Assembly (NCBI RefSeq): GCF_018863235.1
Contig: NZ_JAHKRS010000012.1
Coordinates: 81,509-145,508, forward strand
DNA length: 64,000 nt
Origin: Pseudomaricurvus albidus
Lineage (GTDB): Bacteria > Pseudomonadota > Gammaproteobacteria > Pseudomonadales > Cellvibrionaceae
Direction: 5' to 3'
Shown here: piece after piece, positions 47,750 through 59,912 of the stretch
Layout of the letters: each line of letters starts with the position of its first letter
Numbering within the stretch: the stretch's first letter is position 1
The notes under the pieces: generated by a model
Seen by the model: only the letters and a program-made list of their open reading frames with translations
Told to the model about the DNA's origin: nothing
Databases searched by the model: none
Translations under genes and position numbers: made by a program

Positions 47750-49681
47750 ATGACCCATCAACAGAGTGACGAGGGCTTGCAAGAAGAGGTTTCTAAACAA
47801 CAGCGCCAACTTCAGAAAGCTTCTCAAGCGCAGCGCTCTAACCCGGACAACCCGGCAGAGGAGCAGAATCAAGACAGCGACGGTACTCAGGATCATCTGC
47901 AGTATCAGAAAGACATTATTGCGAGTCTGCCTCCGCATCTGCAGCCCTTTGCGACGCTACAGCATTACGAGAATTACACGTCTCGTGATCAGGCCGTGTG
48001 GCGGTTTTTACTTTACCAGCTCAGAGATAATCTGGCCTTGTCTGCAGAGTCGACCTATCTTGATGGTTTGACGAAGACCGGTATCAGTCCGGAATCCATT
48101 CCGCGTATCGAAGAAATGAATGACTGCCTGGGCAAACTGGGCTGGCGGGCGGTGGTTGTCGATGGCTTTGTGCCCCCGGCGATTTTCATGGAGTTTCAGG
48201 CTCACAGGGTGCTGGCGATTGCCGTGGATATGCGCTCGATAGAGCACATGCTGTATACCCCCGCGCCGGATATTGTTCATGAATCTGCGGGTCATGCACC
48301 GTTTATTATTGATGTGGATTATGCGGAATTCCTGCAGCGCTTTGGCGAGCTGGGCATGCATGCGGTGGCGAGCAAAACTGATTTAAGTGTGTATGAGGCC
48401 ATTCGTAAACTGTCCATTCTGAAAGAAAATCCACGTGCAACGGCTGAGCAGATCAATGCTTCCGAGCAGGCGTTGCAGGAGGCTATTGCGGCTAACTACC
48501 CACCCTCAGAGGCCGCTCTTTTGTCTCGTTTGCATTGGTGGACGGTAGAGTACGGTTTGGTTGGCACTCTGGAAGATTACCGTATTTTTGGAGCCGGTCT
48601 GTTGTCTTCTTTAGGTGAGAGCGTTAACTGTCTGGATGATGAACTGGTGGCCAAACTGCCACTGACAGTGGATGCCGTCAATACTGAGTATGACATTACC
48701 CGAGAGCAACCCCAGCTGTTTGTGACCCGCAATTGCCGACATTTAAGCCAGGTTCTGGAAGAGTTTGGCCGGCAGATGTGCGTCAACAAAGGCGGAGCAG
48801 ACTCTGTCTGGCAGGCCATCGAAGCCGAGACGATCAATACTGCCGTTACCAACGCGGGAGTGGAAATCAGTGGTTTGTTTTCAGAAATGCTGACGGATGC
48901 GGTGGGTAATATCACCTACATCAAAACGTCTGGCCCCTCCCAGTTGGCCTATCAGGGCAATCAATTACCAGGACATGGAACAGAGGCTCACGCCGCTGGA
49001 TTTGGCTGTCCTTTGGGCAGGTTGCAGACCATGGAGCGGTGTCTGTCTTCCTATACCGTGGATGAACTCAAGCAGCATGGCATCAGGTTGGAGTCTCTGG
49101 TTCAACTGGATTTCCTTTCCGGGATTCGTGTGCGTGGGTACCTGACAAACTTACTGCGACGTGATCAGAAAAACCTGGTTTTCACGTTCGAGGATTGTAC
49201 CGTCACTGGCGCCGACGGAGAGATACTGTTCGATCCTGCTTGGGGTGTCTTTGATATGGCCGTGGGGGCGGAAGTGGTATCTGTTTATGGCGGCTCTGCC
49301 GATAAGGATACTTTCCCGATGTATCCAGCAGGAACTGCGTCCACTGAACCCGCGGATCGTGAACCCGGATCCAATCATGAAGGCCTGCAACAGTTGTTCT
49401 CTTTCTATCAGGAGGTCCGGAACTTTCGTGAAGCCTTTCCGGTAGACGATGGTCGGCATCAGGTTGAGCAGTGGATTCGCAGGTTGCAATCCTGTGATCG
49501 CGGAGAGTGGTTGCTGCTCTTCGAAGTGCTGGAATTGGCTTTGGTGTACAAGGTGGGTGATGAGCTGCGTCAGGTGCTCATCGACCGTTTGGTGCAGATG
49601 GAATTTCAGGGCTGTGACAATCAAAGGCGTTTGATTCAGTACGGACTCAAACGATTGGAGTCTCAATATCCCTCTGTATAA
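47750..49681 (+). CDS. Long-form aromatic amino acid hydroxylase
   Basis: The catalytic domain is that of iron- and pterin-dependent phenylalanine/tyrosine/tryptophan hydroxylases. The iron ligands are the His pair in DIVHESAGHAP (H177, H182) and the Glu in WWTVEYGLVG (E267). The protein is 643 residues, against 260-300 for simple bacterial phenylalanine hydroxylases. It has a 50-residue Gln/Glu-rich N-terminal tail, a roughly 40-residue helical insert between the His and Glu ligands, and about 270 extra C-terminal residues of unknown fold. Longer forms occur in other bacteria. The substrate could be phenylalanine, but no pterin-recycling gene is adjacent. The 3' end overlaps avtA by 19 bases. 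Confidence 0.83.
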   Translation: MTHQQSDEGLQEEVSKQQRQLQKASQAQRSNPDNPAEEQNQDSDGTQDHLQYQKDIIASLPPHLQPFATLQHYENYTSRDQAVWRFLLYQLRDNLALSAESTYLDGLTKTGISPESIPRIEEMNDCLGKLGWRAVVVDGFVPPAIFMEFQAHRVLAIAVDMRSIEHMLYTPAPDIVHESAGHAPFIIDVDYAEFLQRFGELGMHAVASKTDLSVYEAIRKLSILKENPRATAEQINASEQALQEAIAANYPPSEAALLSRLHWWTVEYGLVGTLEDYRIFGAGLLSSLGESVNCLDDELVAKLPLTVDAVNTEYDITREQPQLFVTRNCRHLSQVLEEFGRQMCVNKGGADSVWQAIEAETINTAVTNAGVEISGLFSEMLTDAVGNITYIKTSGPSQLAYQGNQLPGHGTEAHAAGFGCPLGRLQTMERCLSSYTVDELKQHGIRLESLVQLDFLSGIRVRGYLTNLLRRDQKNLVFTFEDCTVTGADGEILFDPAWGVFDMAVGAEVVSVYGGSADKDTFPMYPAGTASTEPADREPGSNHEGLQQLFSFYQEVRNFREAFPVDDGRHQVEQWIRRLQSCDRGEWLLLFEVLELALVYKVGDELRQVLIDRLVQMEFQGCDNQRRLIQYGLKRLESQYPSV

Positions 49682-50922
49682 GCCTTGCGAACTTCTTCGG
49701 CGATAATCGCCACTCCCTGTTTTACGATGTCACCACTTTGGGCGTAAGAGACCCGGATACATTCATGCTTGTGTCTCCAGTCGTCATCAATACCAATAAA
49801 GAAGTTATGACCGGGTACCACCAGAACTCCTCGTTTTTTCAGACGCTCATACAACACCTGGCTGCTAATGGGCAGCCGGTCAAACCAGAGCCAGAGGAAG
49901 ATGGCGCCTTCAGGTTTGTGAATGTGGTAGGGAAGATCACCCAAAGATTCCCTGAACCATTGCACCGTTTGTTGCGAGCCTTCACGATAGAAAGGCGCGA
50001 CATGGTTTTGGGACAAGCTCAGTATCTCTCCTGTGCGGAACAATTCCTTGGCCAGTGCTGGTCCAAGGGTCCCGCAGGCGAGATTCACAATGGTATTGGC
50101 ATTGGTATAAGCGTGAATAATTTCTTCGTTGGCGATCACGATACCTGTGCGTACGCCGGGCAACCCCAGCTTTGACAGGCTCAGCGCAAGAATGGTGTTG
50201 TCATTCCAGTGGGGTTTGGCTTCGGTGAATATGATCCCCGGAAACGGGACTCCATAGGCGCCATCGATAATAAACGGAATATCGTGAGCGCGGGCAATCT
50301 CGTCGAGGTGGGCAATTTCTTCATCGGTAAGGACATTGCCTGTGGGATTGGTCGGCCGAGATACGCAGAGCGCAGCGGTGCTGTCATCCGGTTTTAATCG
50401 GGAAAAGTCCACATGGTATTTGAACAGGTGGTCGTCCAGCAGTTCGATGCTGGGGCGGGTGGCCGTGAAAAAATCACTGCTCAGACCGACGTCACCATAT
50501 CCCAGGTATTCCGGAGCCAGAGGCAAGTGGATCGAGCGCTGGCTGCCATCGCTCATGGTGCCTGCAAACATGTTGTAAAGCACGAAGAAGGCGGATTGGC
50601 TGCCATTCGAGACCGCAATGTTATTGGCCGTGATCGACCAGCCAAATTGCTTGTTCAGAAACGCCGCCAGCTGTTCCAGAAATTCGCGATCCCCCTGGGG
50701 AGACTGGTAAATGCCGAACAGGCTGTGGCGTTGTTGCGGGTCGGCCATGATGCTTTCCAGCCGCTGCTGAAAAATCGCTTCGACCTCGGGCAGTCGGCCG
50801 GGGTTTCCACCCCCCATAAAAATCATGTTGGGGTTTTCATTCAGCGCCGACCCCAGATCGTCCATCAATTCGACAATTCCTGAGTTTCCCGCGAACTTCT
50901 GCCCAAACGCTGACAATTTCAT
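49663..50922 (-). CDS. avtA: Valine-pyruvate aminotransferase AvtA
   Basis: The start at 50922 gives 419 residues beginning MKLSAFGQKFAGNSGI, like E. coli AvtA (417, SLFGDKFTRHSGI). It is a class I PLP enzyme: NNIAVSNGSQSAFFVLYNMFAG, CVSRPTNPTGNVLTDEE, FIIDGAYGVPFPGIIF and the PLP lysine in SLSKLGLPG. HKPEGAIFLWLWF also matches. It interconverts valine and 2-ketoisovalerate with alanine and pyruvate. It is convergent with the hydroxylase gene and overlaps its end. Confidence 0.93.
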   Translation of the reverse strand: MKLSAFGQKFAGNSGIVELMDDLGSALNENPNMIFMGGGNPGRLPEVEAIFQQRLESIMADPQQRHSLFGIYQSPQGDREFLEQLAAFLNKQFGWSITANNIAVSNGSQSAFFVLYNMFAGTMSDGSQRSIHLPLAPEYLGYGDVGLSSDFFTATRPSIELLDDHLFKYHVDFSRLKPDDSTAALCVSRPTNPTGNVLTDEEIAHLDEIARAHDIPFIIDGAYGVPFPGIIFTEAKPHWNDNTILALSLSKLGLPGVRTGIVIANEEIIHAYTNANTIVNLACGTLGPALAKELFRTGEILSLSQNHVAPFYREGSQQTVQWFRESLGDLPYHIHKPEGAIFLWLWFDRLPISSQVLYERLKKRGVLVVPGHNFFIGIDDDWRHKHECIRVSYAQSGDIVKQGVAIIAEEVRKAYTEGY

Positions 50923-51070
50923 GACCAATACCCCTGCAAAAGGAAGCGGATATTGTAACATGGCGGGCCGTTCGGCAAGTAAATTGTGCGTGATTTGCCC
51001 TTTTGCGGTGCGAGGGTTTAGTCTACTCTCACTTAAAAAATACACCCATTTCCAGAGAGGATTACCCGTT

Positions 51071-51856
51071 ATGCCTCAGCAAGATCTTCGTGTCAGCGTG
51101 GTACAGAATACATTGGCGTGGCAAGACCCGGAGTCCAACCGTTCCCGTTTTGGGGAGATGATTCTGAATGACACCAAGAATGCAGATCTGGTGGTGTTGC
51201 CAGAAATGTTTACCGCTGGTTTCAGCATGGATTCCAAAAAGGTCGCCGAGCCGGCTGACGGTGACACATTGATCTGGATGGAAGAGATGGCAAGGGCGAC
51301 CGGTGCCGTCATCACCGGCAGTTATGCTGTCGCCGATGAAAAGGGGGGGCTACCCTTTAACAGGTTGGTGTGGATGCGTCCGGACGGAAGTTATGAAACT
51401 TACAACAAGCGCCATTTGTTCCGGATGGCGGGTGAGGATGCCCGGTATCAGGCGGGCAGCGAACGGATTATTGTTGAGCTGAAAGGCTGGCGGGTGTGTC
51501 CATTGATTTGCTACGACCTGCGTTTTCCGGTTTGGTGTCGGAATCGCAATGACTATGATCTTCTGGTGTTTGTGGCCAATTGGCCGGCAGCACGCTCTTT
51601 TCCCTGGTCTCATTTGCTCAAGGCCCGGGCCATTGAAAACCTGGCCTGCGTTGTCGGCGTTAATCGAGTGGGCGAAGATGGCAACGGCCATGCCTATTCC
51701 GGTGACAGCATTGTGCTGGATGCCAAAGGCAAGGCGCTTGTGGTACCGGGTTCGGACAGAGGTGTTTTCAGCGCCACGTTATCTGCCGAAGAACTGAACG
51801 CTTTCAGAGAGAAGTTTCCTGCGCATCTGGATGCTGATGACTTTGAGTTGCTTTGA
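51071..51856 (+). CDS. Carbon-nitrogen hydrolase, omega-amidase (YafV/Nit2 type)
   Basis: From the ATG at 51071 the protein is 261 residues. The nitrilase-superfamily triad is complete: Glu in VVLPEMFTAGF, Lys in YNKRHLFRM, Cys in PLICYDLRFPVW. The GFSMDS and WPAARSFPWSHLLKARAIEN stretches match the YafV/Nit2 branch, which hydrolyses 2-oxoglutaramate and 2-oxosuccinamate left by transaminases. It is divergent from avtA, in keeping with a transamination theme. The ribosome site is AGAGAGGAT. Confidence 0.87.
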   Translation: MPQQDLRVSVVQNTLAWQDPESNRSRFGEMILNDTKNADLVVLPEMFTAGFSMDSKKVAEPADGDTLIWMEEMARATGAVITGSYAVADEKGGLPFNRLVWMRPDGSYETYNKRHLFRMAGEDARYQAGSERIIVELKGWRVCPLICYDLRFPVWCRNRNDYDLLVFVANWPAARSFPWSHLLKARAIENLACVVGVNRVGEDGNGHAYSGDSIVLDAKGKALVVPGSDRGVFSATLSAEELNAFREKFPAHLDADDFELL

Positions 51857-51997
51857 ATGTTGTCGGTGAGTCTGATTGTTGGCCTGTCCGGAGCAGGCTG
51901 AATGTTCCGGAAACTGGTGGGTAGGTAGATTCCCTTAGGGTATCGAGTACAATACGCGCATCTGAATGAACCTTTGATTTAAATAGAGAGAGTTGCC

Positions 51998-53122
51998 ATG
52001 TCTGGTTTACTGCCTGATGTTGACCCTGATGGGTTGCTGGAATATTCCGTCGTTTTTACTGATCGCTCCCTGAACCATATGTCTCAGGCGTTTCAGCAGG
52101 TCATGCGTGATATTTCCGGTACATTGAAGAGCGTGTATAACGCTGACGCTGTAGCGGTGGTACCCGGAGGAGGCACCTACGGGATGGAAGCCGTTGCGCG
52201 CCAATTTGCGACCAACCAGAAGTGTCTGGTGATCCGCAATGGCTGGTTTAGCTTCCGTTGGAGCCAGATTCTTGAAATGGGTCAAATCAGCTCTGAGGTC
52301 AGTGTCTTAAAAGCGGCACCGGTAGATGATAGTGCTCAGGCGGCTTTTGCTCCTGCACCTATTGAAACGGTCGTTCAGACCATCGCTGACGAAAAACCTC
52401 AAATTGTCTTTGCCCCGCACGTGGAAACCGCTTCCGGTATGTTACTGCCGGATGACTACATCAAGGCCATGGCGGATGCCGTACACGCCGTAGGTGGCCT
52501 GTTTGTCCTCGATTGCATTGCATCCGGCACTCTGTGGGTTGATATGAAGGCCCTGGGGGTAGATATCCTGATCAGTGCGCCGCAGAAGGGCTGGAGTGCA
52601 TCCCCTTGTGCCGGCCTGGTGATGCTGGGTGAAGAAGCATTAAAGCGCATTGAGTCAACGACCAGTACCAGTTTTGCCTGCGACCTCAAGAAATGGCTGC
52701 AAATCATGCAGGCCTATGAAAACGGTGGCCATGCTTACCACGCCACCATGCCTACGGACGCACTGACCAAGTTTCGCGATACCATGAAAGAGTCAGAAAA
52801 GCTGGGCTTTGACAAACTCAAGAAACAACAGATTGAACTCGGACGTCGTGTGCGCGATCTATTGTCCGAGAAAGGCTTTAATAGCGTGGCCGCGAAAGGA
52901 TTTGAAGCGCCGGGGGTAGTCGTAAGTTACACCGTCGATGCCGATATTCACACGGGCAAGGCGTTCTTGGCTCAGGGTTTACAGGTTGCAGCGGGTGTTC
53001 CCTTGCAGTGTGACGAGCCAGCAGATTACCAGACATTCCGTATTGGTCTTTTTGGGCTCGATAAATTGGCTAATATCGACCGAACCGTTGCTTATCTGGA
53101 TGAAGCTCTGGCAAAGGTGTAA
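51998..53122 (+). CDS. Class V aminotransferase (alanine-glyoxylate/serine-pyruvate-like)
   Basis: This is a 374-residue PLP enzyme. It has VVPGGGTYGMEAVARQF near the N-terminus, FAPHVETASGMLLP, the Asp in LFVLDCIASGTLWVDM, and the PLP lysine in SAPQKGWSASPCAGLVML. This fits the group with serine-pyruvate and alanine-glyoxylate aminotransferases. The real donor and acceptor cannot be told. AGAGAGAG upstream of the ATG is a usable ribosome site, and a terminator follows. Confidence 0.85.
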   Translation: MSGLLPDVDPDGLLEYSVVFTDRSLNHMSQAFQQVMRDISGTLKSVYNADAVAVVPGGGTYGMEAVARQFATNQKCLVIRNGWFSFRWSQILEMGQISSEVSVLKAAPVDDSAQAAFAPAPIETVVQTIADEKPQIVFAPHVETASGMLLPDDYIKAMADAVHAVGGLFVLDCIASGTLWVDMKALGVDILISAPQKGWSASPCAGLVMLGEEALKRIESTTSTSFACDLKKWLQIMQAYENGGHAYHATMPTDALTKFRDTMKESEKLGFDKLKKQQIELGRRVRDLLSEKGFNSVAAKGFEAPGVVVSYTVDADIHTGKAFLAQGLQVAAGVPLQCDEPADYQTFRIGLFGLDKLANIDRTVAYLDEALAKV

Positions 53123-53158
53123 TCAGAGCCATTTTCCAATTTGAATGAAATGCGCGCC

Positions 53159-53198
53159 AAAAGCCCCTCTCTGAGAGATCAGACAGGGGCTTTTTTTG
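53159..53198 (+). terminator. Rho-independent terminator
   Basis: AAAAGCCCCT, a loop of about 16 bases, then AGGGGCTTTTTTT. It ends the class V aminotransferase gene. Confidence 0.88.
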
Positions 53199-53286
53199 TT
53201 TTTGGAAAACAGACTGCTTATATCGAATCTGCTGGGGCAATTGTTAGCTATAGTTCAGCATAGAGGCACAGGAGAAAGTTGCTTAT

Positions 53287-56200
53287 ATGTCTGATATGTG
53301 GAAAAAAGCGATATCCAACCCAGAAGTTCCTTTCGTATTCGGTGGTGATGAGAAGGCGTTCTTTCAGCGTCTGTTTCACGACCAAGGTCCTCTGGCAGAA
53401 GCCCGCAGAAGGGTGAATGACTACTACCGAAGAGATGAGGTCGATGTGGTCAAGCATCTGCTGGAGAGTTTCGACATGACTGAAGAGTCACGTGTACGTG
53501 TCGAAGCGCAGGCACGCCACTGGGTCGAGCACATCCGCGAATCGTCCTCTTTAAATTCACATGTTGATGAGTTCCTCAATGAGTTTTCCCTGTCGACGGA
53601 TGAGGGCGTAGCCTTAATGTGTCTCGCGGAGGCACTGTTACGCGTGCCAGACAGCTACACGATGGATCGCCTGATTTGCGATAAGTTGTCGGGAGGTAAC
53701 TGGTCCTCCCATTTGGGGCAGCGCGAATCCTTTTTTGTGAATGCCTCTACCTGGGGATTACTGTTAACCGGAAAGTTTACCGCCTACACCGCCCCGGAGG
53801 ACTTGTCCTGTGAGGCAGTCGGGGATCAGGTGCAGTCCTTCTGGCATCACACGCTAACCACTACTTTAAGGCGTTTAGGGGCACCGGTCATTCGGGCGGC
53901 GTTACGGACTGCCATGCAGGTGATGGGAACTCACTTTGTGGTGGGTAAAAACATGGCCGACGCTTTGGAGAGAGGAAAGCAGTTGGAGGCCAAAGGCTAT
54001 CGTTTTTCCTACGATATGCTGGGAGAGGGCGCACGAAATCAGGCTGATGCCGAGCGCTACTGGCAAAGATATCGGGATGCCATTGAGCTGTTAGGGAAGG
54101 AGGAGACCAAAAACAGTTCTTATGATGGGGCGAATCCGGTTGCCAGTTCGGGTATCTCAGTGAAATTGTCAGCCCTGCATCCCCGATATCAATTGGCCCA
54201 GCGCTCCAGAGTAATGGAAGAACTGGTGCCGAAGTTAAAGCAATTGGTGCTTCTGGCTAAACATCACAATATTGGCCTGACTGTCGATGCGGAAGAGGCA
54301 AACCGGCTGGATTTGTCCCTCGATATTTTTGAGCAAGTATTTAAGGACCCTGATCTGGATGGTTGGCAAGGGCTTGGTCTGGCGATACAGGCGTATCAGA
54401 AGAGGGCGCTGGTATTGATTGACTGGGCTCTGGCATTGGCTCAGCAGGTTGAACGAAAAATAGTGATTCGTCTGGTGAAAGGCGCCTATTGGGATTCTGA
54501 AATCAAATGGAGTCAGGAGTCCGGATACAGCGATTACCCGGTATTTACCCGAAAGGCAGCAACGGATGTTTCCTATCAGGTGTGTGCACAAAAACTGTTG
54601 TCGTACAGGTCACACCTGTACCCACAATTTGCAACCCATAACGCTTATACGGTAGCAACCATTCTGGAAATGGATCGTGTATGCAGCAATTCAAACACGA
54701 GTTCCGCTTCAAAGGATGGCTATCGTAAAGGTTATGAGTTTCAGCGTTTGCACGGCATGGGGGAAAGTCTTTATCAGCAGGTCATGAAAGAAGAATCTGT
54801 CGCTTGCAGAGTCTACGCGCCCGTCGGTGAACACGCTGACTTGCTGGCCTATCTGGTTCGCAGGTTACTCGAGAACGGTGCCAACAGTTCATTCGTCAAT
54901 CGCCTGCTGAATGCTCACATCTCGGTCGAAGCCTTGCTGGAAGACCCGTTAGACGTATTGGCCGCTACTCCAGAATTGCGTCATCCCGACATACCCCTAC
55001 CGGAAGATCTTTATCGGTTTAAAGAGCTTTCTCATGGTCGGCAAAACTCCCGGGGCGTTGATCTGAGTAATGCCACGGAACTGCTTGAACTGGAATCAAA
55101 TTTACACCAATGGTGGCAGCAGGAATCGGGAGCTATGCAGAGTGATTCGAAGGTCACTCTGGATGATTCCGTCACCATTGAAACCAAGTTGTCTCGCGCA
55201 CAAGAGGCTTTCAATGAGTGGTCTCAAAAACCGGTTAAGGCGCGGGCCGAACTCTTTCGGCGATTGGCGGAAGCCTTTGAAGAAAATCGCAGTCATTTAA
55301 TTGGCCTGTGCATTAAAGAAGCGGGTAAAACCATTGCCGATGGTGTCGCAGAAGTGAGAGAGGCCATTGATTTTTGTCGTTATTATGCTGACGAGGCCGA
55401 AACCTTAATGGCTCATAATGGCGTTCAGCCCCTTGGTGTCATGTTGTGCATCAGTCCATGGAATTTTCCCTTGGCAATTTTTCTCGGGCAGCTGTCCGGA
55501 GCCTTGCTGGTAGGGAATACGGTGTTGGCAAAACCGGCAGAACAAACCCGGCGCATGGCTTTAAAGGTCACCAGCATGATGTCTGAATGTGGTTTTCCTC
55601 AGGATGTTTTACAAATCATTATTGCGCCGGGAATGCTGGTTGGAGAGCAGCTGTTGCCTGACGAGCGTATTCAGGGGGTTTTGTTTACCGGCTCCACGGC
55701 GACAGGCCAGTGGCTGGCTCATGCTCTGGCCAATCGTCCGGATACCGATATTCCTTTGATCGCCGAAACCGGTGGGCAAAATGCCATGATCGTGGACTCG
55801 ACCGCGTTACCGGAACAGGTTGTGGACGATGTGCTGACGTCGGGTTTTTACAGTGCGGGACAGCGCTGCTCATCGTTAAGAGTTTTATTCCTGCAAGAAG
55901 ATATTGCCGATCCCCTGATCACGATGTTGAGTGGTGCAATGAAAGAATTGACGATCGGTGATCCGGCGTTACTGTCAACCGATATCGGTCCCGTTATTGA
56001 TGGTAAGGCACTCGATAGGCTTCACAGACACTGTGCTTACCTGGACAGCTTTGCACCCGATCGACAGTTGTTGGACTCAGCGAGGCTGCAGGCGGGAATG
56101 AAAACCGATATGCATACACAGTCCTGGGCGAAACCGCTGTACTGTTGTGATCTACCTGAGGGGTTGGAAGGGACGTTTTTCGCGCCCCGGTTGTATGAAA

Positions 56201-57240
56201 TCTCAGACTTGTCAGTTTTGGTGGAAGAGGTTTTTGGGCCTGTCGTGCATGTCATACGCTACGCTGCCGAAGATTTGGATGAGGTTATAGAGGAAATCAA
56301 CAGGCTGGGGTACGGGTTGACACTGGGTATCCACTCTCGGGTGGAATCTGTAGCCGAGTACGTGGCAAGTAAAGCCAAGGTCGGTAATGTCTACGTCAAC
56401 CGCAATATGATTGGTGCTGTTGTCGGCGTACAGCCATTTGGTGGGCGCGGGCTTTCCGGTACCGGGCCGAAAGCCGGAGGCTCTCATTACCTGAAGCGGC
56501 TGGTGAAGTTTTCTAATAATCCCCGCGATGAAGCACATGAATTCCATCTTCGGGAATTTGAAGAATTGGCAACGGTGTGTATGGAAAATACCAGCATCGC
56601 ACCACGGCTGTCTGTCTTTCGAGAGTGCATCAGGCACTGGCAAGGTCAGACGGAGGAATGGATACAGTCTTTGATGACAGATGCACTACCGGAGTTACGC
56701 CAGTTAAATGAGTTAATCAGCTGTGGTTTTCTGAATTGTGAAATCCTCAATGGCCCGGTCGGCGAACTCAATCAGGTCATCCTCGAGCCGAAAGGTCGTG
56801 TAGCCGTTGTGATGGGGGAGGAGGCCAGCTTTAAAGATGCTGTGGTCAGTACTATGTCTGCATTGATGGCCGGTTGTGATGTGACGGTGGTGGCAGATTC
56901 CGTACATCAGGCCCGGTTTGAGGCTCTGCTTTCGTTCTGGCTGGAAGGCGTCGCGAATGAAACGACCGAAAACGTTTCTTTTCCTTCGCTGCAACTGGAG
57001 CCTCTTTCAGATTTGCAATCAATTTGTATGAACTCCGGAATTGAGGCGGTGGTCATCATTGGTTCCCGAGCACTGAGAAAATCCGTGCAGCAATGGCTGG
57101 TTCAGCGGGGGGCGGGCATGATAGCGCTGATCGGCTGTGACCCTCTGGAGCAGCGTTTACTGCGGTTCACTGACGAAAAGACAATTACGATCAATGTCTC
57201 GGCTGTCGGTGGGGATGCTTCATTGATGTCACTCTCGTGA
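53287..57240 (+). CDS. putA: Bifunctional proline utilisation enzyme PutA
   Basis: The 1317-residue protein oxidises proline to glutamate. The FAD proline dehydrogenase barrel covers about 180-560 (YDMLGEGARNQADAERYW, GISVKLSALHPRYQ, IRLVKGAYWDSEIK, ATHNAYTVATIL). The NAD P5C dehydrogenase covers about 630-1080 (CISPWNFPLAIF, LFTGSTATGQW, IAETGGQNAMIV, catalytic Cys in SAGQRCSSLRV). A C-terminal ALDH-like tail follows (about 1100-1317). There is no N-terminal ribbon-helix-helix, so it is the bifunctional type B form, not the DNA-binding trifunctional one. No putP lies alongside. Confidence 0.94.
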   Translation: MSDMWKKAISNPEVPFVFGGDEKAFFQRLFHDQGPLAEARRRVNDYYRRDEVDVVKHLLESFDMTEESRVRVEAQARHWVEHIRESSSLNSHVDEFLNEFSLSTDEGVALMCLAEALLRVPDSYTMDRLICDKLSGGNWSSHLGQRESFFVNASTWGLLLTGKFTAYTAPEDLSCEAVGDQVQSFWHHTLTTTLRRLGAPVIRAALRTAMQVMGTHFVVGKNMADALERGKQLEAKGYRFSYDMLGEGARNQADAERYWQRYRDAIELLGKEETKNSSYDGANPVASSGISVKLSALHPRYQLAQRSRVMEELVPKLKQLVLLAKHHNIGLTVDAEEANRLDLSLDIFEQVFKDPDLDGWQGLGLAIQAYQKRALVLIDWALALAQQVERKIVIRLVKGAYWDSEIKWSQESGYSDYPVFTRKAATDVSYQVCAQKLLSYRSHLYPQFATHNAYTVATILEMDRVCSNSNTSSASKDGYRKGYEFQRLHGMGESLYQQVMKEESVACRVYAPVGEHADLLAYLVRRLLENGANSSFVNRLLNAHISVEALLEDPLDVLAATPELRHPDIPLPEDLYRFKELSHGRQNSRGVDLSNATELLELESNLHQWWQQESGAMQSDSKVTLDDSVTIETKLSRAQEAFNEWSQKPVKARAELFRRLAEAFEENRSHLIGLCIKEAGKTIADGVAEVREAIDFCRYYADEAETLMAHNGVQPLGVMLCISPWNFPLAIFLGQLSGALLVGNTVLAKPAEQTRRMALKVTSMMSECGFPQDVLQIIIAPGMLVGEQLLPDERIQGVLFTGSTATGQWLAHALANRPDTDIPLIAETGGQNAMIVDSTALPEQVVDDVLTSGFYSAGQRCSSLRVLFLQEDIADPLITMLSGAMKELTIGDPALLSTDIGPVIDGKALDRLHRHCAYLDSFAPDRQLLDSARLQAGMKTDMHTQSWAKPLYCCDLPEGLEGTFFAPRLYEISDLSVLVEEVFGPVVHVIRYAAEDLDEVIEEINRLGYGLTLGIHSRVESVAEYVASKAKVGNVYVNRNMIGAVVGVQPFGGRGLSGTGPKAGGSHYLKRLVKFSNNPRDEAHEFHLREFEELATVCMENTSIAPRLSVFRECIRHWQGQTEEWIQSLMTDALPELRQLNELISCGFLNCEILNGPVGELNQVILEPKGRVAVVMGEEASFKDAVVSTMSALMAGCDVTVVADSVHQARFEALLSFWLEGVANETTENVSFPSLQLEPLSDLQSICMNSGIEAVVIIGSRALRKSVQQWLVQRGAGMIALIGCDPLEQRLLRFTDEKTITINVSAVGGDASLMSLS

Positions 57241-57498
57241 AGAGGCTAAAAATTAAACAATTCATGAAAGCAGTGAAACCGCTGACGGACTGATCTTGGG
57301 GGGTGGCTGAGCTTTTGGTCGAGTTGGACGTCATGGGGGATAGCTGTGTCTGGCTCCTTTATATCCGTTTGGGAGACGTCAGAGGCTCTGGTAACCCCGC
57401 CTGTGGCCAGGTTTTTGATGGCAATCATGGCCTCAGAGGCCGTTTTCCTATACCCTTGCACCCCTTGAATTCAGTGGCCTCAGAAGTATCTTCCTGCT

Positions 57499-59737
<2,239 letters not shown>

Positions 59738-59912
59738 CTTGCACAGGGCAAACTGGGTAACCAGTAATACACGCAGACAATCGGGTAAAGCATTGTAAAT
59801 TTTCAAGCTGCCCATATGTCTTGGTAATCCGACTGTATAAAGTGTCGGGTTTATCAAAATAAAAGAACACAATTCAGACAAGCTAGGCACATATCGCCAT
59901 TTGGAACTTCAT

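Noticed and set aside
53287..53450. DNA-binding (ribbon-helix-helix) N-terminus of PutA
   Set aside because: The N-terminus lacks the short beta strand plus two-helix pattern and aligns with the bifunctional type instead.
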